DNA from: Diploscapter coronatus
Taxonomy: Eukaryota; Nematoda; Chromadorea; Rhabditida; Rhabditidae
Direction: 5' to 3'
Assembly (NCBI GenBank): GCA_964036155.1
Contig: OZ038422.1
Coordinates: forward strand, 5,851,201-5,915,200
Length of the DNA: 64,000 nt
Below, in pieces: positions 11,534 to 24,000 of this stretch. Within the stretch, counting starts at the first letter, position 1; the number at the start of each line of letters is the position of its first letter. The position numbers and the translations under genes are program-made. The notes under the pieces are model-generated. The model was not told where the DNA came from. It searched no databases and saw only the letters and a list, made by a program, of their open reading frames with translations.

Positions 11534-13250
11534 TCAAAGAATTTCTGTGCACTCAGCACTCAGATATCGTAAGAAATTGTCGATGCTGAGATAGAGACCG
11601 ATTGCGATGTGCAGGCAGAAGACACTGACTGATAAGTTGGCGATCAGGTAGAAACCGAAGAAAAGACGAGTCTGATAGTCCGCAATTCCTAAACGAGATA
11701 TTTTGTCAAAATACAGTGATGAACAAACGTCTGAACATTTCTTGATATTTGAAATATTTGATTTTTGGATTTTTCATGGATCAAGGAGATTAAGTTTTGA
11801 AGAATATTTCTATTTGATATTTCCTTCTTCGAATATTCAAAAGAAAGCACAGAAAAATTGTGTAGATAAAATTTTTAATATGGTTTTTTTTTTCAAAATT
11901 CCTCATTAGTTGAAAATTTTGTCTGTCATCGTATAGCTTTGGTTACAGTATTCACGCAGATTCAATCTTTGATGCTCGATTTCGATTTCAATAATCTAGG
12001 AGTTATTTTCAACTTTATGTATTGTTTTTCTCTTGTATAATCTATGATCCTCTGTATTAGGCACCGGCTCTTCTTCTTATTTCTTCCCTTTGCCCACACT
12101 CTCATCCTAAAATCCGGCACCTAATACAGGAGGCCTAATCTATTTCCATTTAATTTTAACATTTCTATCGAAAACGATTTCTTTCCTGTACATATTTCTA
12201 GCAGATATTTCGATATACGCAGGAAATGTAATATTTTAAATATTTCCTGCCTGCCAAAATTAAATTGTGTTTTAAATTTAAGAGTTCAAAAGTCAAAGAT
12301 AATAATGTTCCAAATAAAGTAATAAGAGTCAAAACCTACTCATATTTTCCAAACTAGCAGCAAGACTCGAGTATTTTGAGAAGGTTTCTCGAAGTAGAAA
12401 TATCACATGTGACTGATGAAATAGGACTAAAATGTAGAGAATAAATGCGAGAAAAAATCCAATCAGCGTCATCATCTGAAAATCTCTTCATAATAATGTA
12501 GAAATAATTCAAACTAGTTTTAAGACGTATGTCTCATTATAATTAAAATTATCATTTTTACATGGTAAATGATGTATGGTTTTAAGGATGTCGGACTATG
12601 TCGAAGTAGTGCAAAGATGAGAAACGACATCGCCAAAGTTCCCGAAACTAGAGGCAAAATTGCCAGCCAAATATCGACCATTGTTATTCCACATCCTGAA
12701 ATAAGATACTTAGAAAAAATTCTAGTCAATACCGTGGTTCAAAAGCTATTTTAATGAACTATCGATCAATATTAATCATTGAAAAAATCTATCCAAGTTA
12801 TCTTATTTTAAATTGGGTCTGAGCGAAAATAAAAAATTTAAAAATCGAAACCGAGAGTCATTTTGACATAGACAGATATCCATAGTCCGATGTAAAAAAT
12901 TTCGAAACCGAAACCTAAGTTTTCGCTCAGTCAGGTTTCAAATGTAAAAGTCTTCGGTTCTTCTCAATAAGAGTATCATAACTAACACAAATCTATCACC
13001 TGTTAGAAAGAGGCAAAAGTTCAACACCAATTGGGTCACAGAAAATATTCCAGCGATCATAGCGGCTTTCTGCAAATCGTGGCATTTTTCTATGATGAAA
13101 AGTAGTCTTCCTCACTTTGATATTGATTCTGCCCATGCAGCAGTAGCCCTCCAAATGTGGTTCTGCATATCGTCTTGAGCATTCATCGCTGTCATACGAA
13201 CTGTCTGATCCGGCCTTGATGTACGTGTCAGATCGAGTGTTGCGAGACAT
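11534..13250 (-). CDS. Four-transmembrane protein, 209 aa, LAPTM/DUF7027-like architecture
   Basis: Five minus-strand exons join exactly in phase (13250-13116, 13069-13000, 12695-12562, 12475-12340, 11688-11534) into 210 codons with TGA at 11534-11536. The start ATG follows TTTTAG directly, consistent with trans-splicing. The 45-residue N-terminus is polar (Ser, Asp and Arg) and ends in a di-cysteine segment, GYCCMGRINIK, just before TM1 (residues about 48-69). TM2 is VDIWLAILPLVSGTLAMSF, TM3 is LIGFFLAFILYILVL, and TM4 is FYLIANLSVSVFCLHIAIGL. A cysteine-containing N-tail before four TMs resembles nematode LAPTM/DUF7027-type endolysosomal membrane proteins. That assignment rests on architecture alone; tetraspanin is excluded because there is no CCG loop. 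The gene converges on the tetraspanin gene. Confidence 0.75.
12052..12129. repeat. Intronic hairpin, 16-bp arms
   Basis: CTGTATTAGGCACCGG at 12052-12067 pairs with CCGGCACCTAATACAG at 12114-12129, with two mismatches, across a C/T-rich loop. It lies in the last intron of the four-TM gene. Confidence 0.55.
12819..12930. repeat. Intronic inverted repeat, 11-bp arms
   Basis: CTGAGCGAAAA at 12819-12829 is the exact reverse complement of 12920-12930. The interior carries two copies of a TCGAAACCGA-like motif. It could be a small degenerate transposon in an intron of the four-TM gene. Confidence 0.5.
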
Positions 13251-13604
13251 CTAAAATAGTAAGTATTAGCGAAAATAAAATGGATATCTTTAGTCAAATG
13301 CATCTGAAATTGACAACACAGATTAAATCACATTATGTGTATCGAAAGAAGAAATGTTATCTGAAAAAATGTCTGAATGTTCGAGTAAAAAATCTCTAAA
13401 AATAAATATGTTTAGAATTCCTTAGTTAAACAGATTATTTTTATACGAAATACGAAATTAGAGGTCATTGTTATGGAAATATGTAGTATTGAAACTACAA
13501 ACACGCACTATTGTGCATTGTTATGTAGCGCTTTCATTCAAAATATGCAAATAGGGAAACCTATGTTTAGGTCTGCATTTAAAGTCGATAATTTATTGGC
13601 TATT

Positions 13605-13790
13605 TTAACGATAGTTAATTTCGGACCAAATAGCTGCTGATTTCGGGCGATGGAATGGCTGATCCAAATCGAATTCGATAAACAGCTGCCTGGCGACTGA
13701 GTCGTCGACACTGGCGGCGCTGGGCGAGACGAGCTCTGCGAGGGGCCGGGGCAGAGTTGGACCGTTCTCGCTCGATCGAGCGCGTTGAGG
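13605..13790 (-). CDS. Probable terminal coding exon of an unidentified gene
   Basis: An isolated GC-rich block in AT-rich surroundings. After a CAG acceptor at 13791-13793, one minus-strand frame gives 62 codons ending in TAA at 13605-13607. Its third positions are strongly G/C, and its C-terminus is varied and protein-like (VARQLFIEFDLDQPFH, then IWSEINYR). The other frames are also open because of the GC richness. One of them, starting at ATG 13797, would give a 60-aa arginine-rich peptide. No upstream exon is certain; candidates lie at 14997-15128, 16520-16646 and 17009-17101. It is not the RhoGAP C-terminus, which ends at 18003. Function unknown. Confidence 0.4.
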   Translation of the reverse strand, partial: PQRARSSENGPTLPRPLAELVSPSAASVDDSVARQLFIEFDLDQPFHRPKSAAIWSEINYR

Positions 13791-16110
13791 CTGTCATTTT
13801 AGTAATGTCAGTAGGATTTGGATTGCAAAATGCTAGTCAGTTCAAGCAAATTTTTAGCTCAGTAAGTGGAATCTCATTAAAACCGGATGAATATTAGCAT
13901 CCACGATTTAATTTCGGATAAAAATGAGATTCAGTGAAGATTTCCCAATGAAATATTTTAGAGTAAACATGGCAGTGAGAATTCGGCAACTCGGCCTGTG
14001 GGGAGTTCAAATATAATAATGCAGAGCTGGAGGAGGAAATGGGGGTAGATGGAGCAGAATGGACCACTGCATTCAGAAAGCAGCAAAAATAGATCCAACA
14101 AGAGTCAAATAAGAATGATGATTGTATCGCCAATACAGAATTGTAGAGAACTCATTAGTATAGTCATTTTGAATACAACGCTAATAACTAATCGTTAGAA
14201 TATTCTTCGGTTATTTCAGCACGAACAGCTTTAACTATATTAACTATGAACTATGGGCTCTCTACCTATTCATTCATTCAAGAACAGAATAAAGCAATCG
14301 GCGAGGCGAAGTAAATTATTCGCAATGAATGCTGGCACTAATGAAGCAAGAAGAAATATGGTAGGTCTCAAAATTATTTTCCTCGAAATAATTTTTTGCA
14401 TTAATTTAGATAATATTAGATTATGTAGCTAGGCTTATAGAATATAACGTAAGTACAACTAAAAATGAAAATAATGATATTGTCGAAGAACAATCACTTT
14501 GAAATAATAAATGAAACACAGTTTTGATCTGAAGAAATTAGCGCGCTGTTCGCGAGAATTTTGCGATATTTCGCTTATTTTAGGAAAGAGCTTGAATAAT
14601 ACCGAAGAAAGACTCAGTCTAAATTTTGCACTTTTTAAAATTTTCTCATAATTTCCTTATTTTAGGCGATCGTTCTTCATAAATAAATGCTCATAAGCTA
14701 AATCGATAGAAAGGTAAAGGAGAAATTCGAAAAATTTCAAAATAGCCATTATTGAGCAAAATCCAGCTGTTTTATGTTCATGTTCCTTTATGAGAAAAAG
14801 TCTGTGAACAACATTTTTGGAACGAAAAGAGCAAATATCGTGCCAAAAGGGTGCTTGTCTCTGCATCAAATATTCAAAGGAAGTAAAATGGAGTTTCGAA
14901 ATTCAAAAGTGCAGAATAATTCATAGATTGTAAATAAAAATGCTCGATAAATCATCTCTATCAAATTGAAAAGCCGAAAAGACTCGAAACTTTACTTCAA
15001 AGGAAAGCTAAAACTAAAAAATCTCTATTCGAAAGGCTTGATGGATCTGAAAATGATTGATTCAACAATTGCCGAGTCAATTCTGCTCCATGTTTTACTG
15101 CCTCTGACAGATGTCGGCTAATTATTTCCTGCATATCAATTTGTCCTCAATCTCTCATTTCATGCACTTCTTCATGGATATGACACTATATGAAGGGAAA
15201 TGCAAATGAGTGTAGTGACGCTTATTATGCGGATAAAACTCAGAAACCATGAAGCTTAGAAATTATTCTCACTAGGATAATTCGAGTCGAAAATCAAGTA
15301 CCCAAGTGAGAAAAGCGTGGTCAAGTCTAACATTCAAAGCAATTATCTAACTTAACATCTGTGGAGCATTTTCGCTCGGGAAGTTTGAGAAAAGTCAGGC
15401 ATTTTGAGTAGAGAAGTCAAATGTTCAACTTGAATCGTTTCAATTCTGAAAGTTGATTAGCATTTATACTTCAATTTAATTTATTTTCAATCCTAAGTGA
15501 AGGAGATTGTACCCTCTATATGGGAACAAACTAAGATGAGTCGATTTTTTCGAATTTAGAGGGGGAACGAACGTGGCGAAATACTCTACTAGAATTTGGT
15601 ATAGGTCAAGGACCAAGACCGGTAAATTTGTGACAAGCCTGATAACGAATTAGTTCGTAAAAAGTCGTTGGATAAGAAATTTGCATGAAATTATAGCGTT
15701 TTAAATAATTTTCGTGAAATAACAGTTTGTAGTAAGGTATTTTCTTGAAAAAAAACAATATTTGTGGTAACCAACTTGATCATAAAATAAACTTGTTGGT
15801 GAAAGACTTCTCTCATGAAAAACGAATTTCTGGTAAAATATTTCATACAAAAAATTTTATCATAAAGAATTTCAATTTAGCAGCTGTTCAGAATATTTTT
15901 TTATAATAATTAGAATGGCAGGGAAATCATTAATCATAATATTTTTGAGAATAAGTTTAGGAAAGAACACCTTTCTTTAATATTGAAGACAAAGTGAGTA
16001 ACAAAGAGTTTTTTTTGAAAAAATTATATTAAAAATTTAGAAATATGCAGAAAGAGTTTGAAAGTCAGCAGTAAAATATTTTTAAAAAAATGTATTTGTA
16101 AGAGTACCCA

Positions 16111-16293
16111 GACTTAGACAGGGCTTAAGTCACATCTCCAGTGTGTACTCCCTCAGGTCAAATTTTTCAGATAAAATCACGTTGCGTATCCCTTTATGTA
16201 TCATTTTTCTATAGAAAAATTTAGTCTTGCGTACCCCCTTCCCGAAAATTTACCATTCTGGTTGAAAATCTGCTTAGGCTTGAGAATATCTCA
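16111..16293 (+). repeat. Interspersed repeat, copy 1
   Basis: This roughly 180-bp segment (GACAGGGCTTAAGTCACATC at the left, TTGAAAATCTGCTTAGGCTT near the right) aligns along its length with 47683-47862 in the same orientation at an estimated 70% identity. A third, more diverged and inverted copy is at 32990-33130. It is non-coding and its class is unknown. Confidence 0.7.
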
Positions 16294-16774
16294 AATTTCC
16301 AGAAAAAATCCTTACATCAGTCTTTCTTTCCGCCATACCATTGTCGAGGTAGCTGGGCAATTTATCGCAATCAACCGAGTGCGATATTTTCCGTTCCTTC
16401 ATTTTTATCGAATAGTTGGCTAATTTTGAAGATTACATCTACTTTGTTGGCAAATTATCGTCGAAGTTAAAAAGCATAGGAATGCGGCTCTTTTGTTGAG
16501 CAGAATTACGAATGCAAACTCAGAAAGGCGAGGTGCTGTGAATTGCCTCGTAAAGAATGGACACAATTGCTGTGGCAGGCAGTTTAGGCGGAACTTTCAC
16601 CGAGAATAAATAGTCAATGAGAAAGGTCGGATTAGGGAGCTTGTGGCTGAAAATGAAAAGGATGGGGATGGAAATTGTCAGTGGCAGAGGAAGAGACTGA
16701 GGAGGGGAAATGTGACTCCTTCTAAGTGTTTCTGAGAGCTGCTCAAGAGGGCTGAATCAAAGCGTCAATCTCGA

Positions 16775-16798
16775 GTCCTGAAGTCCTGAAGTCCTGAA
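16775..16798. repeat. Short tandem repeat, GTCCTGAA x3
   Basis: Three perfect 8-bp units in a row. On the minus strand they create three successive CTTCAG acceptor-like sites. Confidence 0.7.
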
Positions 16799-18002
16799 GT
16801 TCATCCTTTCCATCTTAGAGCATAGAGGCTTTGCTTTATGAAAGAGATGGAAGAGAGTCCTTGTGATATCTGTGCATCCAGCAGAGCAGCAATGGCTAAT
16901 CACATTTCATGCACTGCTCATCCACTCATCATTCGGCCATAAACAATGCAATGCATAGTAGTACGGCACGAGCAGACGAGTCATGTTTATCATGGAAAAT
17001 GAAAATACCTTTCTAAAAATATAGCTGACTTCTGAGAGTGACATGCGACTAGGTCGTGGCGATCTTGACGTCGGGTTCATCTTGGTTCTAGTACGATTGC
17101 GCTAAAATATTTTCGTTTGTTTTCTGCCCAATTTTCAAACGAAGCTGCCAACAGCGATTTTAAGGTATGAAACTCGTCCTTAACTGTGAAAGACTGAAAG
17201 TATACATAGGAGGTAAAGCTAATCTGTACCTGTCATCTGTGAGACATCTGAAAGATATGAAAATTTGTATTTAGAGAGATACATGTATCACTTTTGATAC
17301 TTGTTGGCAGCCTTGGTGTCAAATTAGAATCTGCGAATATTCTCCATGCCTCAGATATGCACAACTATGCTAATACAAAATATGCATTTTAATCAAAACG
17401 AGAATTAATCTTCGAAGCCAATAAGATTAATATTATACCAAAGATAAGATACGATCATTCTACAAGCAGAGTAAGATGAAAGTTTAGGGAACTCTGAATC
17501 TCTGAATGATGACTAGGTGAAGATGATGAATGGGAAAATGGACTCAACTTGGGAAGTTCAGCGGAGAAAAACGGAAAGAAAATGAAGTTTGGCTACGCGA
17601 AATATCAATGAAGCGGATGCAAATCCAGAAGAATGGAAGAAGAAGGAAAGAAGAGCGAAACAAAACAAATAATGATGCAATCGAATGGAATATCTATTCC
17701 TCACAAAGGGTAATGAGAAAATATGAAACCTGAGAAGCTCGATAAAATATTTATTTGATTTTTTCTAATACGTTTTTTGCAAATAGAAATTTATTCGCAA
17801 CGAAGTTAAAATTTGTACAATTACCGGGGGAAATTATGCGATAAAAGTTTGAAGATTATTTGAATTGACTGAACTTATCTAAAAGCCGGCAAGTCTTACG
17901 AAAAAAATTGTCATTAAAATAAGGAAGTTCTTGAGATAACTGAGAAATCATGGTGAAATGAGGCATGTTTTTAGAGAAATAATTAGCAAAATTTCTACAG
18001 CT

Positions 18003-21000
18003 TCAGGCTAGAAACAGCTGCTGAGCCCTTTGCAGTTCCATGAACGAGATGGGAGTGGAGAGACTCTTGCTGATCAGATCCTTCCGATCTAAATGAATCG
18101 ACTTCGTTGTTAATTTGGACATTGTAACAAAGGTAGGGTTATCTGGAATTAACTAAGAAAATAGTCATTTTATTGAAAAGATTTCACTTCTCTGGGATGA
18201 TAATATTGCTGTGGTATGAAAAAATAATTAGCTTGATCTTCAAGATAACTATTGACATTCTGGGCAGTTACTATTTGACGGAGCCTATAGTTAGAGAGAG
18301 AAAGAAGGGAGGCAGAGAATAGGGTGAAATAATGTAAGAAACGAAAAGGGCTCCATCATTCCGTCAGATAGTAATTGTCACAATTCTGCTACTGTTATTT
18401 TTGTTTGAAGAAGCAGCTAGCTAACTCACTTCTATTGAGTGTTCCGTTAGGTGACACATTGTCATATCTGCTCATTTCCAACTGCGGACTGTCTCTGCTG
18501 TCGCTGCTCCATTCCTCCACAGGACTCGATCTCTCGTGCAGAGGCATCTTCCCGTCCTCGTCAATCTCTCCATCCTCCTTCTTGAACATCACTTTCCGCT
18601 CTCTGGGTGTTCCTCCATTCAGTTCCTTCGGCGTTCCTTCGCAAGATGATTCGTCATGAATTGAGTTCCTCCTAAATTTGTTCATCGATAGTTTTTGGAT
18701 TACATGATCGTTGTGATGGATGCAAACTAAATCCTTAACATCCCCAAAATTATTCAGCTACAGAATGGTCTTTATTCATATTAAGCCAGTACCATTGTTA
18801 TGCGGAAAGGAGGCTTTCTAATTTTGGAAATCGGGAACGAAAACCAGAAATGCGATCAAATTTGGAGATCAAAAACAGAAATGGAAATAGGGAAAATGGC
18901 CGAAAATCAAAAGATATCGTGGACAGAGCAAAAGTATCCTTCAACAATGGTCAGCTCGAAAAGGACGTGATTCATTTCAAATTACAAAATGCTTGGATAG
19001 TGGAAAATTTTACTGAATTGTAAGCTTACCTATGCAATCGACTGCTCAAGTTACTCTTCTTCGGAGCAAAGTAAGGATCATTTGAATAGTAGGAAACGGT
19101 TGAAGCAGTAATCGATTCATACATGGCTTTATCAGTTGGATGAATGATTTCGGGCTTATTTGGACTTGGAGGCGCCTAAAATGGTCGAGTGAGCCTGCAT
19201 AAAATAACAAGTGAGCTTACCTGTGATCGATTTCTTCGGACACTCGGAGAAGGCGGAGGCCTAGATGTGGGTCGAAGACTACGTGCTCTGGCTCGAAGAT
19301 TTCGGACGCCGTCTCTCAATTCATCCATTCCTTTTGACATGAATGAGATTATCGAATCTGCTCTTGATGCGTGCAGAGAAGCGTCTGTTGAGTGCGACCT
19401 GCAGATAATAAATTCGAGATTCATCTAATGCGACTGTCTTGCTGAAATGAACAGTCGAAATTAGGGTGCACTGCTGATAAAGTGTTGGCATACTATGGGT
19501 TGAAAATTCTGCGCGAATTTCAATCATAACGCGATCTTGATAGCATAACTATTTTAATTATTCTAATTTTTGTCTCTCCATCAGACTGGCATAGTTTCAA
19601 ACTTAGCGAAATTTTGGAATCAAAATAACGCCTTTCGCGTTTTGAATGATGAATTAAGAATAGAATGCACCTTCGCCATTTTATCTGCTCAGTTGGCGTT
19701 TCGTGGCTGATTCCATTCGGTTTTCTTCCAAATTTCCAGAATCCTTCAACAGATTTGCCGCGGAAGAATCGAGGCCATCGTGAATCAGTGTGACTACTGA
19801 AATTGAAAGTTGATGAAGAAGTGCACGATATTCATTACCTAATGTCAGCTATTGTGGCGGACTTTTCAATGATTCCATCCATATAATCTGCCAGTTCAGC
19901 TTCATTGATGTCAGCATATGTTTCTGAAAATTTCCTGAATATATTTTTGCCTTTTTCATTTCGGAAGATCATCATATCTTCTCAGACATTCATTCGAAAT
20001 GTATGTTAATGGATTCAAGAGATAAGTCTTGTGCTATACAACAGAATGGCTTTCCAGAAACAACGCATATGAAAAAGAGTTTTGATCGTCGATTTTAATA
20101 GAGCGTGCCGATAAATTTGCGTAAGATTTAGGCCTTCAAAACTCATTTTTGATTTGTAATGAGGATCATTGGGAATGCAAAACCAAAAATGCAATTGTTC
20201 GATGTTTAAATAAATATTGATTACAAGAAGACAGTTGAGTTATAATTTTTCAGCCCTATTTTAAAGTAAAATAATTAAAGAGTCAACAGAATTTTACCGG
20301 GCTCTTCCAACTTCTCGTCTTCGTTCTCATCTCCTCCAAACACTTCATCAGCATGAGTGATCATGTAGCTGCACAATGCTGTATGTACATTCAAGCCGTT
20401 GAGCATGTGGTTGTCGATTCCGTTCATTGTTGGAGGTGTCCTATAATTATTTGGCTTCATAGACTAAATTTAGAACTGTGCGAGATTTGAAATGTAAAAA
20501 AAATACTGAAAGACTCAGGGTCGGAAACGAACTTCACTTTAACTCGAAACTTGGTTTAAAAATGAGATTTAAATTTTCTCCTATGCTCGGAACTGAAGTT
20601 AAACAAATGAGTTTAGAGATAATTCGAATTTTTGACAACAAAATTTCATATAGTTCTGCCTGTTTTACAAAAGTATTCTACCTGAACAGGTTTGGAGCCC
20701 ACACAATAGCCAGATTCTTAGCATTCATATCCGTCAGCGATGTGTGTTTGCAAAGTCGGGATAAGTGCCTCATCAAATAACGAGATGTGCTAAAGTTCAA
20801 AAAGTTATTCACAATTATTGGAGATCCACTGACTGAAAATGTTCTGCAGGCATGAACTCGATTTCATGTCGCAACTGACTCGAACGGTCCTCTGCAGGTG
20901 CATCAAATGCTTTCTGAAAAAATGCTTGATGATAAAGGGTAATAAAGAAATGCCAGACCAAAATATTAGAATAGGCCTGGAATGTGAAAAGAGGATTAGG

Positions 21001-24000
21001 CAGTTGACGGAAATACTGTTTGAGAAGTGAAGATACAGAGTAGATATCACGCTGACCGAACTCATACAGATCCGGTTCCGCGCCAAGATCGAATTTGGCT
21101 CTGAAATGTTGCATCGTTGTGAGATTGGAAATTCATCATTAAAGGCGTTGGGGATTATTCGTAAAGTTGCTAATGGAAACATCAATTCGTTAGGGAGAAA
21201 TAACATTTGGACATTTCGCTACTTGGTTATCTATAGTTTAACGTTTATTGCAAGATAGGAAGACACTTTCCCCATATAAATCCGTAGTTATGAAGTAAAG
21301 ATAAGCCATGTTGCCAAGAAAATGGTAAAGCATATTTTTCCTGCTCTATCAGTTTACAGAATTTTAGCTTGGAGCGTTACGAAGAACCCGAACCATCCAA
21401 GCCTTCGTCATTAACTAACCGCAATCGCTGTATATTTGATTGGATTCCGCATTGCCTATAGATACCCGTTACGATTCCCTGCTTCTCGATGGCTTCGCAG
21501 CATCGCTCCAGAATTAGTGGGACTGCAAATTGCTCATTTAGACATTGAAAAATCAACTTCCAACCTTCTCTGCCAGTTCTCCTCAAGTGTTCCACTAAAT
21601 CCTGTCCAAATACAGGCGCTCTCCTGCGAACTCGACTTCGCAGAATGTCTGTCATTCTTCTAGCGGTATTTGACGAGTTCTAAGGATAATTCGCTTGTTT
21701 AGATTTTTGAAGATCATCAGAATCGTTATGAACCTTTTGCTTCGTTCCTACTGCAGTAGGCAGTCGTTTGTCATCGATCAGTCGCACACAATAGGAAGGA
21801 AAATAACCAACCTGAACGAGTTGATATAAAGGATAGATTAAAAGCTTTCGGAATAAATTGATCAAAGTGATTCTAAATCCTCAGAAATCGTGTTTTGATA
21901 ACAAAATGCGTTGTATACTTTCGTCGAAATCTTCCATTCACACGTTTTAAAGTGGGTTCAGCAGAAAAATATGGGGATGTATCAATGAAAGAGACAGCTC
22001 GCGTTACAGGATCAAACAAAGTTCACACAGAAGGTGATGAAATCAATTCATTTCTCAAAGAAGTGTTTCAAAATTCAATCGGAGATGCACAAGCTAAATT
22101 GCCTAAAACCCAAAATATTTTTTATTTTAAAAGTAGTAAGCTTCAGATTACACTCTGATAGCTTGGGAATCTCTAAAAAATATCAATGAGAAACCTAGCT
22201 TAGAAATTGTTCTGCAGCAATTTTGAATTTCAATAATAGAATTTAGATTAAATTAGAAAAATAAACTGGTGCTAATTTCATGGCATCGCTTGCAAGCGCG
22301 CTAGTTTAATGACCTCATAAATTTACAAATTCCATGGAAAAGGATTTCGAGGAACACAATTTTGCAGTGTTCTTCGAGCAGCAAATAAATGCGAATAAAA
22401 GTAGTTTACAGATTAAAGATTATAATTTCATTTGAAATCAGGATTGTGTGCGGTTTGAACCGAGCGTTAAGAGGAGTTAGGGAAAACGAATAGAGAGTAT
22501 GTAAGCCGTCGGAAGCAGAGAGGAAAAACTGGTCAAAGATTCGACTTGATCAGAACTGCATTTCTCATAATGTTCCCCTTTTTCTCTTCATGCCAAACAA
22601 CCCATATTTATTTCGTTGATTTTCACATTTTTGCTTAACTTTTCTGCTCGAAAAGGAATAGCTCGGCTGGAAATGTGAAATTTGCACGATGATCAAACTA
22701 AATCCAAAAATACAAAGATATTATGATATAAGCATCAAGATATCTAAAATCGATCAGTGGAAGATAAAAGTTGGTATTTAAACATGTAGGAAATATAGAT
22801 TTGGTTAAAAATGAGCGAGAACCCGCCTAGCTCTTCTCTGGACTAAGAAAATAAATGATTTCTTCGGATACAATTATTCGATATCTGAAGGGAGGCAGTG
22901 AAGGCAGAGCATGTGATGCAACAACTATAATGATCGTTTATGAAGGGAAGTGAGAAGCCGACTGAATGACTGAATGGATGGACAAAAAATGGAGAGCCTT
23001 GTCGCTCTCGGGTCAAATGCAGAAGTCTCGAGGAAAATGATGAATGAGCAAGAGAAGAAGAAAGAAAGGAGGGCGAGAAGAGAGGGGAGAGTGAGGGAAA
23101 GATGAAGCTGGGCAAGAAGATATTTTACAAAGGCACCACATGAAACAACAACAGGCGAAGTGTCGGAGAGCGGGCAGAGGTCCGCAAAAATCTGACCCAA
23201 GGGGCCACAACTATATGAGTGGCTATTAATGAAGCGGCCGTCAATAACGAAACGTTTCTATTTCACCCATCATTTATCGAAATGCTGCCTTAAATCACAA
23301 AGCCCTACCTCAAACCCTAGCCGAGGATCCTCTTTATCATTCATTTTCCTATTCGAGATCGTCAACTTTGCCTTCCAGAACGTAGTCTCACTTTGCACAT
23401 TCGATGTCATCTCGATGATCGATAGAATATCGCCAATCTGAGAGGTTGAAGATCAGTTACACTTCACTGTCATATTCTTGCAAACCCTGAGCATGAGGTG
23501 GGACGAATGAGTTGGATCGAAGTCCTTGGTCACCACAGCGGCAGCTATTGCAGGAACGTTGATCGAGGTCTCTTCGGCTGGTTCGAATCGATTTCCTCGG
23601 CAATCAATCTGAAACATAGCTTTTATTTATTTGTAGAACTTCTTCGTAAAATTCTTTGGATGCTAAATGCATAGATTTCGCATGAAACTAATTTTTGAAA
23701 CGATAAGTGTTGCATAGGGGCGAGAACTTGTTTGGATAAATTTTGAAAATGTCGAACAAAATGAAATGAGTACCATTACTTTTAAAATTTTATACTGTCG
23801 ATAAAATGAGACAGTTTCATTCATATCCCTTGTGTATCGGCATTAATGGTAGAACAGCTTTTTTAATTGATTCATTCATGCCCATAGTCTTTACTCTAGT
23901 GTTGCAGTCACATGCTGAATGGGAATAAATGTTTTCAAAGAAGTGGTTTTTCTCAACTACTGCTTGCATAGTCTTCTGTAAATGATTCGAGATGAAATTT

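Larger units (their letters stand above)
13791..18002. other. Gene-poor tract with exon-like fragments
   Basis: Mostly AT-rich DNA downstream of the RhoGAP stop. Three minus-strand stretches have an acceptor followed by an open, protein-like frame. 17101-17009 contains an ATG at 17080 and a GTATTTTC donor. 16646-16520 reads HKLPNPTFLIDYLFS and continues to TGA. 15128-14997 reads EIISRHLSEAVKHGAELTRQ and continues to TGA. Together with 13605-13790 they could be exons of one gene, but they were not joined convincingly. An interspersed repeat copy lies at 16111-16293. Confidence 0.35.

Noticed and set aside
20805..21206. 133-codon minus-strand open frame
   Set aside because: It overlaps RhoGAP exons in another frame; the correct frame carries the conserved RhoGAP residues.
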